NCBI RefSeq assembly: GCF_004769195.1
Contig: NZ_RQET01000004.1
Location: 496,001-560,000 of the forward strand
Direction of reading: 5' to 3'
DNA: 64,000 bases
Source: Leptospira fletcheri
GTDB lineage: Bacteria > Spirochaetota > Leptospiria > Leptospirales > Leptospiraceae
Numbering within the stretch: the stretch's first letter is position 1; every line of letters begins with the position of its first letter. Of the stretch, positions 28,484 to 39,050 are shown in pieces. Made by a program: the position numbers and the translations under genes. The notes beneath the pieces are model-generated. The model saw nothing but the letters and a program-made list of their open reading frames with translations. It was not told the DNA's origin and searched no databases.

Positions 28484-31261
28484 ATGTTGTTTTTCGATTC
28501 TTGGGCGATTTCCACTCTTATCTGCTGCATATTTACTCTCATCATTTTCGTCTATCTCGCTGCGTTAAAAAACAAGGCGAGTTATACCGGGTCTTTTTCC
28601 GTACTGTTCCTGTTGGTCTTTATCGTAAATTTGGGATTTTTTATCTCTGCGATATTCCCGTATCCTAACGGTGCATTTCATCGAATGCTGACCGGTCCCG
28701 GAGCAGCGTTCGGGACGATTTTCCTTTGTGTGTTTTCCTATTTGTATCCTCGGAACGACCGACCGAAGGAAGCGAAAATCGTGCTAGGCATTTTGTCTTC
28801 CATCTCCCTAGTCGCGGTCATTTATTCGTATTATCAGATTTTAACTCATGATCCGATTTTCGATTTTCAAGGCCAGATATACACGTATCCCGCCGGCGTC
28901 GGCGGTATACTTGCGATAGTAATGATCGGATTTTTGGTATCGATGCTCGTCATTCAAATCAGGAAAATCGTGCAAAGTTCCGGAGAAGAAAAGAAAGCGC
29001 TGATTCAAATGTCGATCGCTATCGGAGTTACCTATCTCGTACCCGTTTTTTCCAATTTGCTATTGCGTGAAGGCTATATAAAATTTCAGGTGTTCCAGCA
29101 GCTATATGTCGGTTTCATGATAGTGGGTTATTTTTCGCTCACGATCGTATTCATCAATAATACGGTGGATCGGACTTCTTTCATGACTAAGATCGTCGGA
29201 ATAACGGTCGTCACCAGTCTTGTCTTTGCACAAGGATTCTCCACCGTTTTGAACATTAGAAACGAGGCACTTTATGATGAGATCAGCCTGAAAGAAGCTT
29301 TGACTTTCGTTTCCACGGGAAAATCGGACGGTACATCGATAGCATATGTGATATCTCTAGGTAAGAATTCCCAGAGAGCAAAATTACTTCACAAAAAGGA
29401 AAACTACGAACCGAATCTCGACGAGTCCCTAAAGGATATCGTCAAAAACAAAAGTGCGGGAAATTTCCTGAAAAGAATTCCCACGGTCAATCTTCCGAAA
29501 TCGACGCAAAACGCTTCCAAATACGTTCCTAAATTGTCCGATCTATTCTACTCATATTACATATCCGATACCGAAAACGACAGGATAGTTCAGGTCGCTT
29601 TTCCCTATGTCTACTATCGGACTTTTCTGGATGAAACGAACAGGTGGGTCGCGATTCTGACACTGTTCCTGGTGTTGATCATTCTGACCTTGTTTCCGGT
29701 TTTTTTCAGTCGGAGTTTAGTGCGCCCTTTGAATACTCTGATCCAGGGTGTCGGAGAAGTGAACCTTGGAAATCTTTCCGTAAAAATTCCCGTACTAGTT
29801 CAGGACGAGATCGGCTTTCTCACGGATGCGTTTAACAAAATGGTCCAGAGCATTCTCGAAGGCAGGACCAAACTGGAAGAGTACGCGGACACGCTGGAAG
29901 AAAAAGTGGAATCCAGAACCAAGGAAGTCACGGAGAAAATGGAGGAGATACAGTCTTTAAAAGTCCAACAAGACGGTGACTATTATCTGACCTCCCTTTT
30001 GAGTCGTCCTTTAATGACCAATTGGAATAAATCGAGAAGCGTAAGCACTGCGTTCTACATAGAACAGAAAAAGAAATTCACTTTTCGTAATAAGAATTCC
30101 GAAATCGGAGGGGATATATGCATCAGCGGAAATCTCCTCTTCGGCAGCGACAAGGATCGTTGGACCGTTTTCGTTAACGGTGATGCGATGGGAAAATCCA
30201 TGCAGGGGGCCGGCGGCGCCATCGTTTTGGGCACGGCGATGAATAATATCATGGCTCGTTCGGCGGGAAAAGGAAAAGCCCTGGAATCCAGTCCCGAAGA
30301 TTGGATCCAGGATACGTATCGGGAACTTGACGATATATTCAGGACATTCGACGGGGTGATGATGGCGTCCGTCGTACTGGGATTGATCAACGAACGTACC
30401 GGGAGAATGTTATATTTCAACGCCGAACATCCTTGGACGGTACTGTTTCGGGACGGAAAATCCTCCTTTTTGGAGAAGGAACTGACCTTAAGAAAGTTAG
30501 GTTCTCCTTCCGAGATGAGTTTTAAGATTTTAGAATATGTTTTGAAACCCGGGGACGTGATATATGTGGGCTCGGACGGAAGAGACGATATAAACGTAGC
30601 CCAAGGAAATTCCTCCTGGACGATGAACGAGGATGAAACGATATTTTTAAAAGCTGTTGAATCCTCTAAAGCGGATCTGGATGGAGTCGTGAATTATATT
30701 CATGGGCTAGGCATATTGACCGACGATCTTTCTTTGATCAGGATCGGCTTTCAGGAGACCGAGGTTGCGACGGCTTCGGAACCTAAACGCAAATATGGAG
30801 ATACGGCGATCCGAAAATTTTCGGAAGCCAAAGAACTATTACAGCAAGACGAAATCTCCACCGCCGTCGTTCTTTTGGAGGAGACGATCAAATCGGAACC
30901 CGATTTTAAGGAAGCGATCCGGCTTCTCGGACAGATCTATTACGACCAAAAGGATTACGAAAAAGCCGCGAGTCTTTTTGCTGAGTATGTAAAGTTCGAT
31001 TCGGATTCACCGAATATCTGGTTTCTCCTTTCGATATGTCAAAAATATCTGAAAAATTATTCGCAAGCCAGCATATCGGCGGAAAAGGTTCGATACTCCC
31101 AACCTCAGAGACTCGCTAACCTAGTGAATCTCACGGACAACTATCGACTTTTAGGTCGTTGGGAAGAGGCGAGATCCACTCTTTTAGTCGCACAGAGCAT
31201 CGACAAGGAAAGCCCCGGAGTCAAGAAACTGGACGAGCTTCTCAAATCCAAAGGCTACTGA
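28484..31261 (+). CDS. Membrane SpoIIE/PP2C phosphatase with HAMP and TPR domains (paralog)
   Basis: A 925-residue protein with the same design as the one at 22985. It has about eight hydrophobic helices in residues 1-255, an extracytoplasmic region to about 385, a helix, HAMP, coiled coil, SpoIIE/PP2C (about 500-755) and TPR-like repeats (about 775-920). Shared motifs include QQDGDYYLTSLL, EIGGDICIS, GDAMGKSMQGAGGA, GSDGRDDI and LTDDLSLI. The extracytoplasmic region is shorter and differs, so the two probably sense different signals while acting on similar partners. ATG at 28484; ribosome binding site weak. Confidence 0.88.
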   Translation: MLFFDSWAISTLICCIFTLIIFVYLAALKNKASYTGSFSVLFLLVFIVNLGFFISAIFPYPNGAFHRMLTGPGAAFGTIFLCVFSYLYPRNDRPKEAKIVLGILSSISLVAVIYSYYQILTHDPIFDFQGQIYTYPAGVGGILAIVMIGFLVSMLVIQIRKIVQSSGEEKKALIQMSIAIGVTYLVPVFSNLLLREGYIKFQVFQQLYVGFMIVGYFSLTIVFINNTVDRTSFMTKIVGITVVTSLVFAQGFSTVLNIRNEALYDEISLKEALTFVSTGKSDGTSIAYVISLGKNSQRAKLLHKKENYEPNLDESLKDIVKNKSAGNFLKRIPTVNLPKSTQNASKYVPKLSDLFYSYYISDTENDRIVQVAFPYVYYRTFLDETNRWVAILTLFLVLIILTLFPVFFSRSLVRPLNTLIQGVGEVNLGNLSVKIPVLVQDEIGFLTDAFNKMVQSILEGRTKLEEYADTLEEKVESRTKEVTEKMEEIQSLKVQQDGDYYLTSLLSRPLMTNWNKSRSVSTAFYIEQKKKFTFRNKNSEIGGDICISGNLLFGSDKDRWTVFVNGDAMGKSMQGAGGAIVLGTAMNNIMARSAGKGKALESSPEDWIQDTYRELDDIFRTFDGVMMASVVLGLINERTGRMLYFNAEHPWTVLFRDGKSSFLEKELTLRKLGSPSEMSFKILEYVLKPGDVIYVGSDGRDDINVAQGNSSWTMNEDETIFLKAVESSKADLDGVVNYIHGLGILTDDLSLIRIGFQETEVATASEPKRKYGDTAIRKFSEAKELLQQDEISTAVVLLEETIKSEPDFKEAIRLLGQIYYDQKDYEKAASLFAEYVKFDSDSPNIWFLLSICQKYLKNYSQASISAEKVRYSQPQRLANLVNLTDNYRLLGRWEEARSTLLVAQSIDKESPGVKKLDELLKSKGY

Positions 31262-31351
31262 GGAATTTTAGGTTGTGAAATGGGCCTTTTTACAATGTGC
31301 TGTCAAAAGGACCCTCTAGGACGCCGGTTCGACTCGTCGTCTTCATAGCGT

Positions 31352-31432
31352 AAGCCCGAAAATTTCCGATTCGTCTTTGATACGGTTCCACGTCGGAATA
31401 TTTCGTCTCATTTGATAAAAGACGGGCTTTTT
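31352..31432 (+). promoter_or_regulatory. Possible structured leader before ilvC
   Basis: AAGCCCG at 31352 can pair with CGGGCTT at 31423, and the latter runs into TTTTTC. Inside, TTCCGA (31364) can pair with TCGGAA (31393). Together this could form a branched hairpin that ends like a terminator about 35 bases before the ilvC start codon, so attenuation is possible. Two short stems with long loops can arise by chance, so the case is weak. Confidence 0.25.
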
Positions 31433-31467
31433 CTGGAGGTTCTTAAGGTAGATTCGAGGTACCATAG

Positions 31468-32469
<1,002 letters not shown>

Positions 32470-32493
32470 GAATTCAAGAATTCTGTTTTTTGG

Positions 32494-32523
32494 AAGCCGG
32501 AGCTTAAAATCTCCGGCTTTTTT
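32494..32523 (+). terminator. Rho-independent terminator after ilvC
   Basis: A perfect 9-base stem (AAGCCGGAG with CTCCGGCTT) around an 8-base loop is followed by a run of T. It begins 25 bases after the ilvC stop. Confidence 0.92.
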
Positions 32524-32684
32524 ATTTTCAGGATTCGAAAATACGGGATATCAAAATAGCGCGGTCCTACCCGCGGCAGTCCCCTTCTATCACCCTCCCG
32601 ATTTTACTACGGAAATTTTCGCAAAAATCGTCTTTTATCCGCCATTTTGCTCGAACAAAGAACCTCCATAAAGGCAAAAAAATA

Positions 32685-32712
32685 ATGACAAACCTTTTGA
32701 TTTTGCTATTTT
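32685..32712 (+). promoter_or_regulatory. Possible sigma-70-type promoter of the caspase-like gene
   Basis: ATGACA (32685-32690) and TATTTT (32707-32712) lie 16 bases apart, about 30 bases before the start codon. Each differs from the consensus at one or two positions. The rest of the gap after the ilvC terminator shows nothing else. Confidence 0.35.
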
Positions 32713-32740
32713 TAGGACCACTCAAGCCAGGAGGCTCGGA

Positions 32741-34363
32741 TTGAAATCCTTAATTTCAGCAATCGGAATCTCTCTTTTTCTGTTTTCAACGGACGTATTT
32801 GCGCAGAGAAGATTCGGACTCATCTTCGGCTCGAACTATAAAGGAAACAAAGCGGGGATTCCAGAACTTAACCTTTGCGAAGCCGACGCTAAGTATCTTC
32901 ACGACGAAATAAGACGCGTTGGCAAGTTCGACGATATTAAGATCATTCTCGGAAAGGACGTCACGAAGGATAATATTCAGAAAGAGATTAAAGCGCTCTC
33001 TTCTCGTGCGAAATCCGATGACACGGTCTTTCTCTATTTCTCCGGACACGGAGCTTTTCAAAGAGATGCGAACGCCAAGAATGGAATGCGGAATTTCATC
33101 ATTTGCTATGACCGTCCACATTTGAGCGACGATGAGCTGAACGATTATCTGAGCGATATCAAGTCCCCTAAAACTGTATTCGTCTTCGACTGTTGTTTTT
33201 CGGGCGGGATTACCAAAAAAGGAAGATCGACTAGAGGAGCCGCACCCGTTCCGATTCCGCAAGGGAGTGATGGAACGGTCCGCCAAGATCCTCAGGACTT
33301 CTATTTCCAGGATAAGGCGATCATTTCCTCTGCGGACGATAATCAGACCGCAATAGAAGTGGGCGGAAATATCAATCACGGAATCTTTACATATACGTTC
33401 GGAAAAGCGCTTTCTACCGCGGATTTGAATCACGATAATGTGGTTACCGCATTGGAAGCGTTTTTCGTTTCCAGGGACGATACGGCCGCAATGGCCAAGA
33501 AATTCGACCATGAACAGGTACCACAGGTATCGGGAAACGCGTCAGGAATCCTGTTGGCTGGGGAGAAGAAACCCGAACCTCCTCCTGCGGTGGAACCCAC
33601 CAAACCTCCGGTCAATCCTACGGTAACTCCCGATGTGGATCCTCCCAAGCCGAATCCGGTAACGCCTGTAGTGACCCCGCAAGAGCCGCCCGTAGTTCCG
33701 ACGAATTCGAAAGGGGATCTGGTGATCAAGACGACGATCATACAGGACAGGGCTTACGGAGTGTCAGATCTTCCACCCGATATACGTTTAACGACAGGTA
33801 AGAAGAGAAAAGGGAATCGTTCCGTGAAAGTATTGATCGACGATAAGGAGTACGAAACCAAAATCTCGACCGAGTCTTCCGCATATTGGGGTTCGGTCAA
33901 AAAAATGGGCAAATTGGTTTCCGGAGCGATTTATACGCTTACTTTGAAGGACCTTCCCGCAGGCGTTCATAAGATAACGATTCAGGCGGATGATTATCCG
34001 GAGATTCAAAAAACGCAGGCAGTGATTCCGAACAAAAAGAACGAAATGGAAGTAGTGACTTCTATGTCCGGTTTCGGCGCGATACGCGGCAAGGTCTTTT
34101 ACCAGACTTTGGACAACCCGGTAATCAATCAGCCGATTTATATGCCAACGATTTCGAGCGTAACAGGGATCCAGAAACTAAATACGGATCAGAGCGGAAA
34201 CTTCTGGTTTACGAACCTGAAACCGGGAGAATACGAAATCAAGGCTTCTTTTGCGGAGGATTTGAATTTGAACAATTCGAATCTCGTCGTCAAGGAAGGA
34301 GAAGTGACGGAAGTGGACGTGATTCTAAACGTGAAGCTTCCTTCTACGAAAACGAAATATTGA
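32741..34363 (+). CDS. Secreted caspase-like (peptidase C14, orthocaspase) protein with Pro-rich linker
   Basis: A 540-residue exported protein with a signal peptide ending near VFAQ (residue 22). The caspase p20-like domain (about 23-265) has the catalytic pair His103 in YFSGHGAF and Cys151/152 in [20 protein letters not shown] near residue 227 fits an EF-hand-type calcium loop. A Pro-rich linker (about 275-325) leads to a C-terminal beta-rich region. Its last part (IRGKVFYQ... [20 protein letters not shown] in separate stretches) resembles carboxypeptidase-regulatory or Cna-B-like domains. The TTG start has a perfect AGGAGG six bases before it. Protease activity outside the cytoplasm is inferred. 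Confidence 0.87.
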   Translation: MKSLISAIGISLFLFSTDVFAQRRFGLIFGSNYKGNKAGIPELNLCEADAKYLHDEIRRVGKFDDIKIILGKDVTKDNIQKEIKALSSRAKSDDTVFLYFSGHGAFQRDANAKNGMRNFIICYDRPHLSDDELNDYLSDIKSPKTVFVFDCCFSGGITKKGRSTRGAAPVPIPQGSDGTVRQDPQDFYFQDKAIISSADDNQTAIEVGGNINHGIFTYTFGKALSTADLNHDNVVTALEAFFVSRDDTAAMAKKFDHEQVPQVSGNASGILLAGEKKPEPPPAVEPTKPPVNPTVTPDVDPPKPNPVTPVVTPQEPPVVPTNSKGDLVIKTTIIQDRAYGVSDLPPDIRLTTGKKRKGNRSVKVLIDDKEYETKISTESSAYWGSVKKMGKLVSGAIYTLTLKDLPAGVHKITIQADDYPEIQKTQAVIPNKKNEMEVVTSMSGFGAIRGKVFYQTLDNPVINQPIYMPTISSVTGIQKLNTDQSGNFWFTNLKPGEYEIKASFAEDLNLNNSNLVVKEGEVTEVDVILNVKLPSTKTKY

Positions 34364-34384
34364 TTTCGGAAGAAGAGTAATATG

Positions 34385-34414
34385 AAAAAAGCCTTCCGAT
34401 CGGAAGGCTTTTTT
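34385..34414. terminator. Bidirectional Rho-independent terminator
   Basis: A 30-base perfect palindrome: a GC-rich core GCCTTCCGATCGGAAGGC flanked by A6 and T6. It serves both the caspase-like gene (plus) and the small gene at 34421-34627 (minus), which face each other here. Confidence 0.93.
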
Positions 34415-34420
34415 ATTCTA

Positions 34421-34627
34421 TCAGTCTTTCTGGAAATGTTTCCACTGACTGGAATTAATTCTTCTTTTACGGATTTCGTTCAGTTTTTTCATTTGTTTCG
34501 TATCCAGTAGATTTCCCGCTTTTAAACCCGAGGTAGGTAAAGCGGTGTCATCCGTCAGATTTGCGAAGATTCCACTGACCTTGGCAAAAGAACTCCGGAG
34601 ATCCGGATCCATTTCCGAATACAACAT
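34421..34627 (-). CDS. Small hypothetical protein
   Basis: A 68-residue protein, basic at its C-terminus (KKLNEIRKRRIN), with no signal peptide or membrane segment. It is judged real because the ATG is preceded by a strong GGAGG at good spacing and the frame ends at a shared bidirectional terminator. Function unknown. Confidence 0.6.
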   Translation of the reverse strand: MLYSEMDPDLRSSFAKVSGIFANLTDDTALPTSGLKAGNLLDTKQMKKLNEIRKRRINSSQWKHFQKD

Positions 34628-34788
34628 AAATCGCCTCCGTGCGACCCTTCGGGTGGAAAAGTGAGAAGGTCCGTCGATCCGTCCGTGGAAGAGGAGCCTT
34701 TCCCTGAACTGTACTTCGGGGGATTTACAAAATACTTGAGGTTTTTTTTTCTTGTACGATAAGAAAGTACCGGATAAAAACGGTTAAA

Positions 34789-35022
34789 ATGCAGATTCGT
34801 CTGGAAAATCGAACGGGACGAAGGTCGGGGAGATACGTAGTTTACGAGTACGGAACCGACTTATTCGGCTACGTGTACGTGGATAAATTCCGCGGAAAAG
34901 ACCGTGGGCGAATCGTATCCAGATGGGTTATGAATGACCTCGGCTCCATGGTCCGCTTATTGGACCACGAGCTGTATCGCCGCGAATCCGAAAATTACGA
35001 GAACGTTTCGGCAGCTGTATGA
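34789..35022 (+). CDS. Small protein translationally coupled to the MutS-like ATPase
   Basis: A 77-residue, mostly basic protein rich in Arg, Gly and Tyr ([20 protein letters not shown]), predicted beta-rich with a C-terminal helix. Its stop overlaps the start of the MutS-like gene in an ATGA arrangement, so the two are coupled. No family recognised; the coupling suggests a role with the ATPase. Expression probably starts in the AT-rich gap before 34789. Confidence 0.6.
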   Translation: MQIRLENRTGRRSGRYVVYEYGTDLFGYVYVDKFRGKDRGRIVSRWVMNDLGSMVRLLDHELYRRESENYENVSAAV

Positions 35023-36941
35023 ATATCTCGGCCCGGGTTCTCTCCGTAGAAAGGAGAAAAACCCGAATCTCAAAACTTCTTACTTTCGAAGAAAGAAAAC
35101 TCCGTAACCTATCCACACTGAGGCTTTTCTCATTCGCGGCTTTTTTCCTTTGGATTCTAACCGCATATCTACTCAGGCCTACTTCCGAAATTTATTATCT
35201 TCCCTCTGTCCTCTTTTTGGCCGCATTTTACCGATTGCTTGGAATGTACCAGGCAAGAAAGGACAAGAAAGATCGCCTAAGTCTCTGGATCCGGTTTTTG
35301 GAGGAGCAGAAGGCAAGGCTGACCTTAACTCCAGGGGAATATCCGCGGATAAAGCGGGAATTGTACCGCAATCTTTCCGGGCAGAGGGATCTCCCTACAT
35401 GGACCAAAGATTTGGATTTTTTAGGAGAAAGCGGGATATTTTCGCGGATCGATACCGCTTCCACATCCGAGGGTCAAATACGCTTTCTATCTTATTTTTT
35501 GGAACCGAAGCGGGTACTTACTTCGCGGGAAAGACAATCTTCCGTTTTGAAACTTTCCAAAAGATTGCCTACAGTCCAAAAACTTTTACGACTGTTCAAG
35601 CTTTACGAAGCATCCTTACCGGAACTCGAAGAGAAAAAGGAAGAATCTTTACCTTCCTACATTCCTTCTCTTTTCAAAAAAGATTCGAAAGATTCGACGG
35701 AAGAAAAAGGAAGTCCTCCTTCCGATTTATTCCGTCAAAGTCCCGACGAATTTTGGACCGGCGCCTTCGGGGAGAGGGGAAGGATTGTTCGCGCCGTTTT
35801 TCCTTTCTGGGTCGCCTTTAACTGGATTGTCGTTTTAGGAGCTTTGCTAGGGGGAAAGACTTGGGGTTTCGGTCTGTTTCTATTGAACTTATCCTTATTC
35901 GGATTCTATCGTGGAACTTCACTGGATATGATTCGTTCCCTAGCCAAGCAGTCCGAGTCTCTTCCTAGATTGGGAAAAATCTTGAATTACGCGATACGTT
36001 CGAATCTTGCCGGCAGTTCAGGAAAAAAATTCTTTTCGGATTGGTCTCCGCAGGAATTCCAACTCTGTTGGAACGAATTCACAAGAATAGCAAATCGCGC
36101 GGCATTTTTCCAAGCTCCTCTTCCGCATAGCAGCCTGAATTTCCTTTTTCTCTTCGATTTGTGGCTTTGGAAAAGATATGATCGCTGGTGGAAACGTTGG
36201 GGAAGCAGGATCGCGTCCGCTTTCTCCGATCTTGCGGAATTGGATTCGATTCTTCCTCTCGCGAATCTCAAGTGGCTAGAACCTACTTTCTCTTTTCCGA
36301 ATATTCTCGGAAAATCCGAGTCGGCAAAATTGGAAGCAAAGGCCTTGGTGCATCCGTTGATCCAAGCCGAAAAACGGGTACCGAACGATTTGGAGAAGGT
36401 TTCTCCCGGAGATATATTTCTCTTAACGGGATCCAATATGTCGGGTAAGACTACGTATCTTCGATCCGCCGGAATCTGCGGAATCCTTGCCATGTCGGGC
36501 GGACCTGTTCCCGCTTCCGAGTGTAATCTTCCGCTACTGGAAGTTCATTCAAGCGTTCGAAACGAAGACTCCGTGGAAAAAGGAATCTCTTTCTTCTATG
36601 CGGAAGTCAGGCGATTGGCAAAAATTTTGTCCGAGGTTTCCGATACCGGCGTGGAACACTTGGTCTTGCTGGACGAAATCCTGAAAGGGACGAATTCGCG
36701 GGAGAGAACTCTCGCGTGCAAAGGAATCCTGAAAACTTTAAAAAAATCGAAAGTATTCGGAATCGTTACGACCCACGATCTGGAATTGGCCGGACTCGAA
36801 GGGCTGGAACTAAGACATTTTCGGGAAGAGATAAAGGACGGAAAAATGAGTTTCGACTATAAAATCAGGAACGGGGTCGTCCAATCCAGCAACGCTTTGG
36901 AAGTACTTAAACTGGAAGGTTTAGATCTGGACTTTTCCTGA
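35019..36941 (+). CDS. Membrane-anchored MutS-family ATPase
   Basis: A 640-residue protein with the MutS ATPase domain at its C-terminus (about 440-635). Walker A is GSNMSGKTT near residue 471, the following helix [12 protein letters not shown] near 527, Walker [12 protein letters not shown] near 548, and a conserved TTHDLELAG near 585. Two pairs of hydrophobic helices are present, near residues 34-75 and 257-298, which is not seen in MutS or MutS2. A core-like helical region lies between the pairs. It lacks the N-terminal mismatch-recognition domain and the Smr nuclease domain. Membrane location and a role other than mismatch repair are inferred. Similar membrane MutS-related proteins are known, without function, in other bacteria. 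Confidence 0.85.
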   Translation: MNISARVLSVERRKTRISKLLTFEERKLRNLSTLRLFSFAAFFLWILTAYLLRPTSEIYYLPSVLFLAAFYRLLGMYQARKDKKDRLSLWIRFLEEQKARLTLTPGEYPRIKRELYRNLSGQRDLPTWTKDLDFLGESGIFSRIDTASTSEGQIRFLSYFLEPKRVLTSRERQSSVLKLSKRLPTVQKLLRLFKLYEASLPELEEKKEESLPSYIPSLFKKDSKDSTEEKGSPPSDLFRQSPDEFWTGAFGERGRIVRAVFPFWVAFNWIVVLGALLGGKTWGFGLFLLNLSLFGFYRGTSLDMIRSLAKQSESLPRLGKILNYAIRSNLAGSSGKKFFSDWSPQEFQLCWNEFTRIANRAAFFQAPLPHSSLNFLFLFDLWLWKRYDRWWKRWGSRIASAFSDLAELDSILPLANLKWLEPTFSFPNILGKSESAKLEAKALVHPLIQAEKRVPNDLEKVSPGDIFLLTGSNMSGKTTYLRSAGICGILAMSGGPVPASECNLPLLEVHSSVRNEDSVEKGISFFYAEVRRLAKILSEVSDTGVEHLVLLDEILKGTNSRERTLACKGILKTLKKSKVFGIVTTHDLELAGLEGLELRHFREEIKDGKMSFDYKIRNGVVQSSNALEVLKLEGLDLDFS

Positions 36942-36988
36942 TTCGCGCGTTCGGACCGACGGGAACGAATCGGAAATCAGAGTAAGGG

Positions 36989-39049
36989 TTATTTTCCTTT
37001 CGGTTTCTTGTTTTTGGATTCCTCTTCCGATCCTCCGAAAAGACCGGTGACCCCGTCCCAAAGATCTCTTACATATTCTCCGATCACCGAGCCAGCGACT
37101 CCGCCTCCGTAAGGACCGCCCAGAGGCAGGAGATAAGGGCCCAAGAGAATAGAACCGGCATAAACGGAACCTAGCCAAATCGGATCTATATAAGGGATCC
37201 CTTTTCCGAACACACCTTTATATAAAATCGGGATCTTGGCTGCTTGGCCCACCACTTTTCCTCCCAATCTCAAATACAATATCATGTCGATCCGTTTGTC
37301 AAAGCCGACGTTTCCGTTCCCGTCCACTTCCATTCCGCTCCCTTCAAGAGAAAGATTAGGAAAAAATAATTTATTATTTCTGATTTTAATGTTCGACTTA
37401 AGTTCGGAAAATTGGAATTTTCGACCGTCTACGCCTTGGAAGCTGATGATCTTTCCGAGAGTATTCAAAACCGGAATCATGAAGTTGGCGTATCCGATCA
37501 ACTCTCCGTTTCGGATTCTCATATTACCGGATCCGGTCATATTCTCGAATAGCTCAGCGACCGTGTCACGTGAATGATCCCTGATATATGTTTCCAGATA
37601 GAATCGACTATACAGTTCTCCCGTAATGATCCTTTCCGGAAGATAAGGTAAAAGTATCCGATCGGATTGAAGTCTAAAAGCTTCTCCTTCCACCTCCAGT
37701 TTCGGGATAAACGGAAAAATCTTCGCTTTCCCTACGATTTCGCCGTTATAGATGAACGCGTGAAAGCTCGGAATACTCAACATCGGTTTTACAAACTTAG
37801 CTTCGCCTTTTATGGACGCAAAACGATGTTTGAAGGCGAAAAAATTGTTCAACTCCGCGTTGAAATAAAATATTCCCGGAGGTGAAGTCGGATCGAAGAG
37901 ATCTTCTCTTACGTCGAAAAGGCGTCCTAATTTTACGAGATGATGATAATCGGCATAATCGCTGTGAATGCTGAATTGTCCGACGGTTCTGTTTTTCCAG
38001 TTCACGCTTCCGGTGCCGCTGGCTTTCGCCACACCTTCCCAAAGGCCGTCTATATAAGAAAAGGATATCTTCTTTCCGAAAGGATCCAAGTCGAAATCGG
38101 TATCGACTTTAATCTTTCCGAACGGAACCCCTCCTTTGTAAGCGAGGTCGCGAACCTGGGACCTGATCTTAAAGTGAACTAAAGAATCCCTTTCCTTCGA
38201 TACTTCGATTCGGCCGGACACAGTGGTCTTGGAAAAATCCGCAACGGGAAAGATAAAGAATAAATCCCTTAGCAGAGATAAAGATAGATCGTTCAGGTTT
38301 AGAACGATAGAAAAACTCAGTTTATTCCAATCCGCGTTCGCTTTTTGGACGATAGCGGAAGTAAATTCCAGGTCTATCGGTTGCTCGTCGATTTTTCCTT
38401 TAAACGAGAAGTCTATATTGTTTCCGTAAAAAGAGATCGAAATCCTAGATTTGTAGAAGTATACGCTATATTCCCTATTATGAATATCTTCCTTGTATAC
38501 AAGTGTAAAGTTATTTACCTCGACGTTCTTGAGTTCTATACCGATGAACTTCTTCGCGGAAAAACCCACGCTCAGATCGATATTTTCGGGATCGAGCTTT
38601 ATACTAGATCTTTCATCCTCGTCGGTTTCCTCTTTTTGCAGATATTCCAGTAGATCAAAGGATCCGTCTTTTCTACGCTCGAGATATAGAGATCCTCCTT
38701 CGATGGTTATATCCCGTAACTCCACTACTCCGTGGAATAAACCTAACCAGGATATATCGAGATCGATCCTATGGCTAACCGCCAGTAGAACGTCGTTTTT
38801 TTTAATCGAAACACCTTCGAGAGTGATCCCCGGAAAAGGAAATACGATCAAATCCGAATTTCTGACTTCTATATCCAGTCCAGTGGCCTGCCGGATTTGG
38901 TTTAACAGAAATTCCTTATAGAACTCCTTTCTTTGCAGAAAAGGAATATAAACCAGAGTCAGGAAGAGAATTCCTATAAGCGATAGGATAAATAGGAGTT
39001 TTAGCCTTTTACGTTCTAGGTAATCGGATAATACGTCCCATGCGCGCAT
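36989..39049 (-). CDS. AsmA-like membrane protein
   Basis: A 686-residue protein with one N-terminal membrane helix (about 20-40) and a long periplasmic beta-rich body. The N-terminal region (RQATGLDIEVRNSDLIVFPF, then GVSIKKNDVLL) and the C-terminal region (GELIGYANFMIPVLNTLGKI) are typical of AsmA/TamB-like proteins, which help move lipids to or shape the outer membrane. The end is Gly- and Pro-rich and then Lys-rich. ATG at 39049 is chosen because it follows GGAG and lies directly after the transporter ATPase stop; an in-frame start upstream would overlap that gene. It is thus the last gene of the transporter operon. Confidence 0.83.
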   Translation of the reverse strand: MRAWDVLSDYLERKRLKLLFILSLIGILFLTLVYIPFLQRKEFYKEFLLNQIRQATGLDIEVRNSDLIVFPFPGITLEGVSIKKNDVLLAVSHRIDLDISWLGLFHGVVELRDITIEGGSLYLERRKDGSFDLLEYLQKEETDEDERSSIKLDPENIDLSVGFSAKKFIGIELKNVEVNNFTLVYKEDIHNREYSVYFYKSRISISFYGNNIDFSFKGKIDEQPIDLEFTSAIVQKANADWNKLSFSIVLNLNDLSLSLLRDLFFIFPVADFSKTTVSGRIEVSKERDSLVHFKIRSQVRDLAYKGGVPFGKIKVDTDFDLDPFGKKISFSYIDGLWEGVAKASGTGSVNWKNRTVGQFSIHSDYADYHHLVKLGRLFDVREDLFDPTSPPGIFYFNAELNNFFAFKHRFASIKGEAKFVKPMLSIPSFHAFIYNGEIVGKAKIFPFIPKLEVEGEAFRLQSDRILLPYLPERIITGELYSRFYLETYIRDHSRDTVAELFENMTGSGNMRIRNGELIGYANFMIPVLNTLGKIISFQGVDGRKFQFSELKSNIKIRNNKLFFPNLSLEGSGMEVDGNGNVGFDKRIDMILYLRLGGKVVGQAAKIPILYKGVFGKGIPYIDPIWLGSVYAGSILLGPYLLPLGGPYGGGVAGSVIGEYVRDLWDGVTGLFGGSEEESKNKKPKGK

Positions 39050-39050
39050 C

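Noticed and set aside
31326..31344. A tRNA T-arm-like sequence (GGTTCGACTC) upstream of ilvC
   Set aside because: The flanking bases do not form a T stem or an acceptor stem, and no anticodon arm fits.
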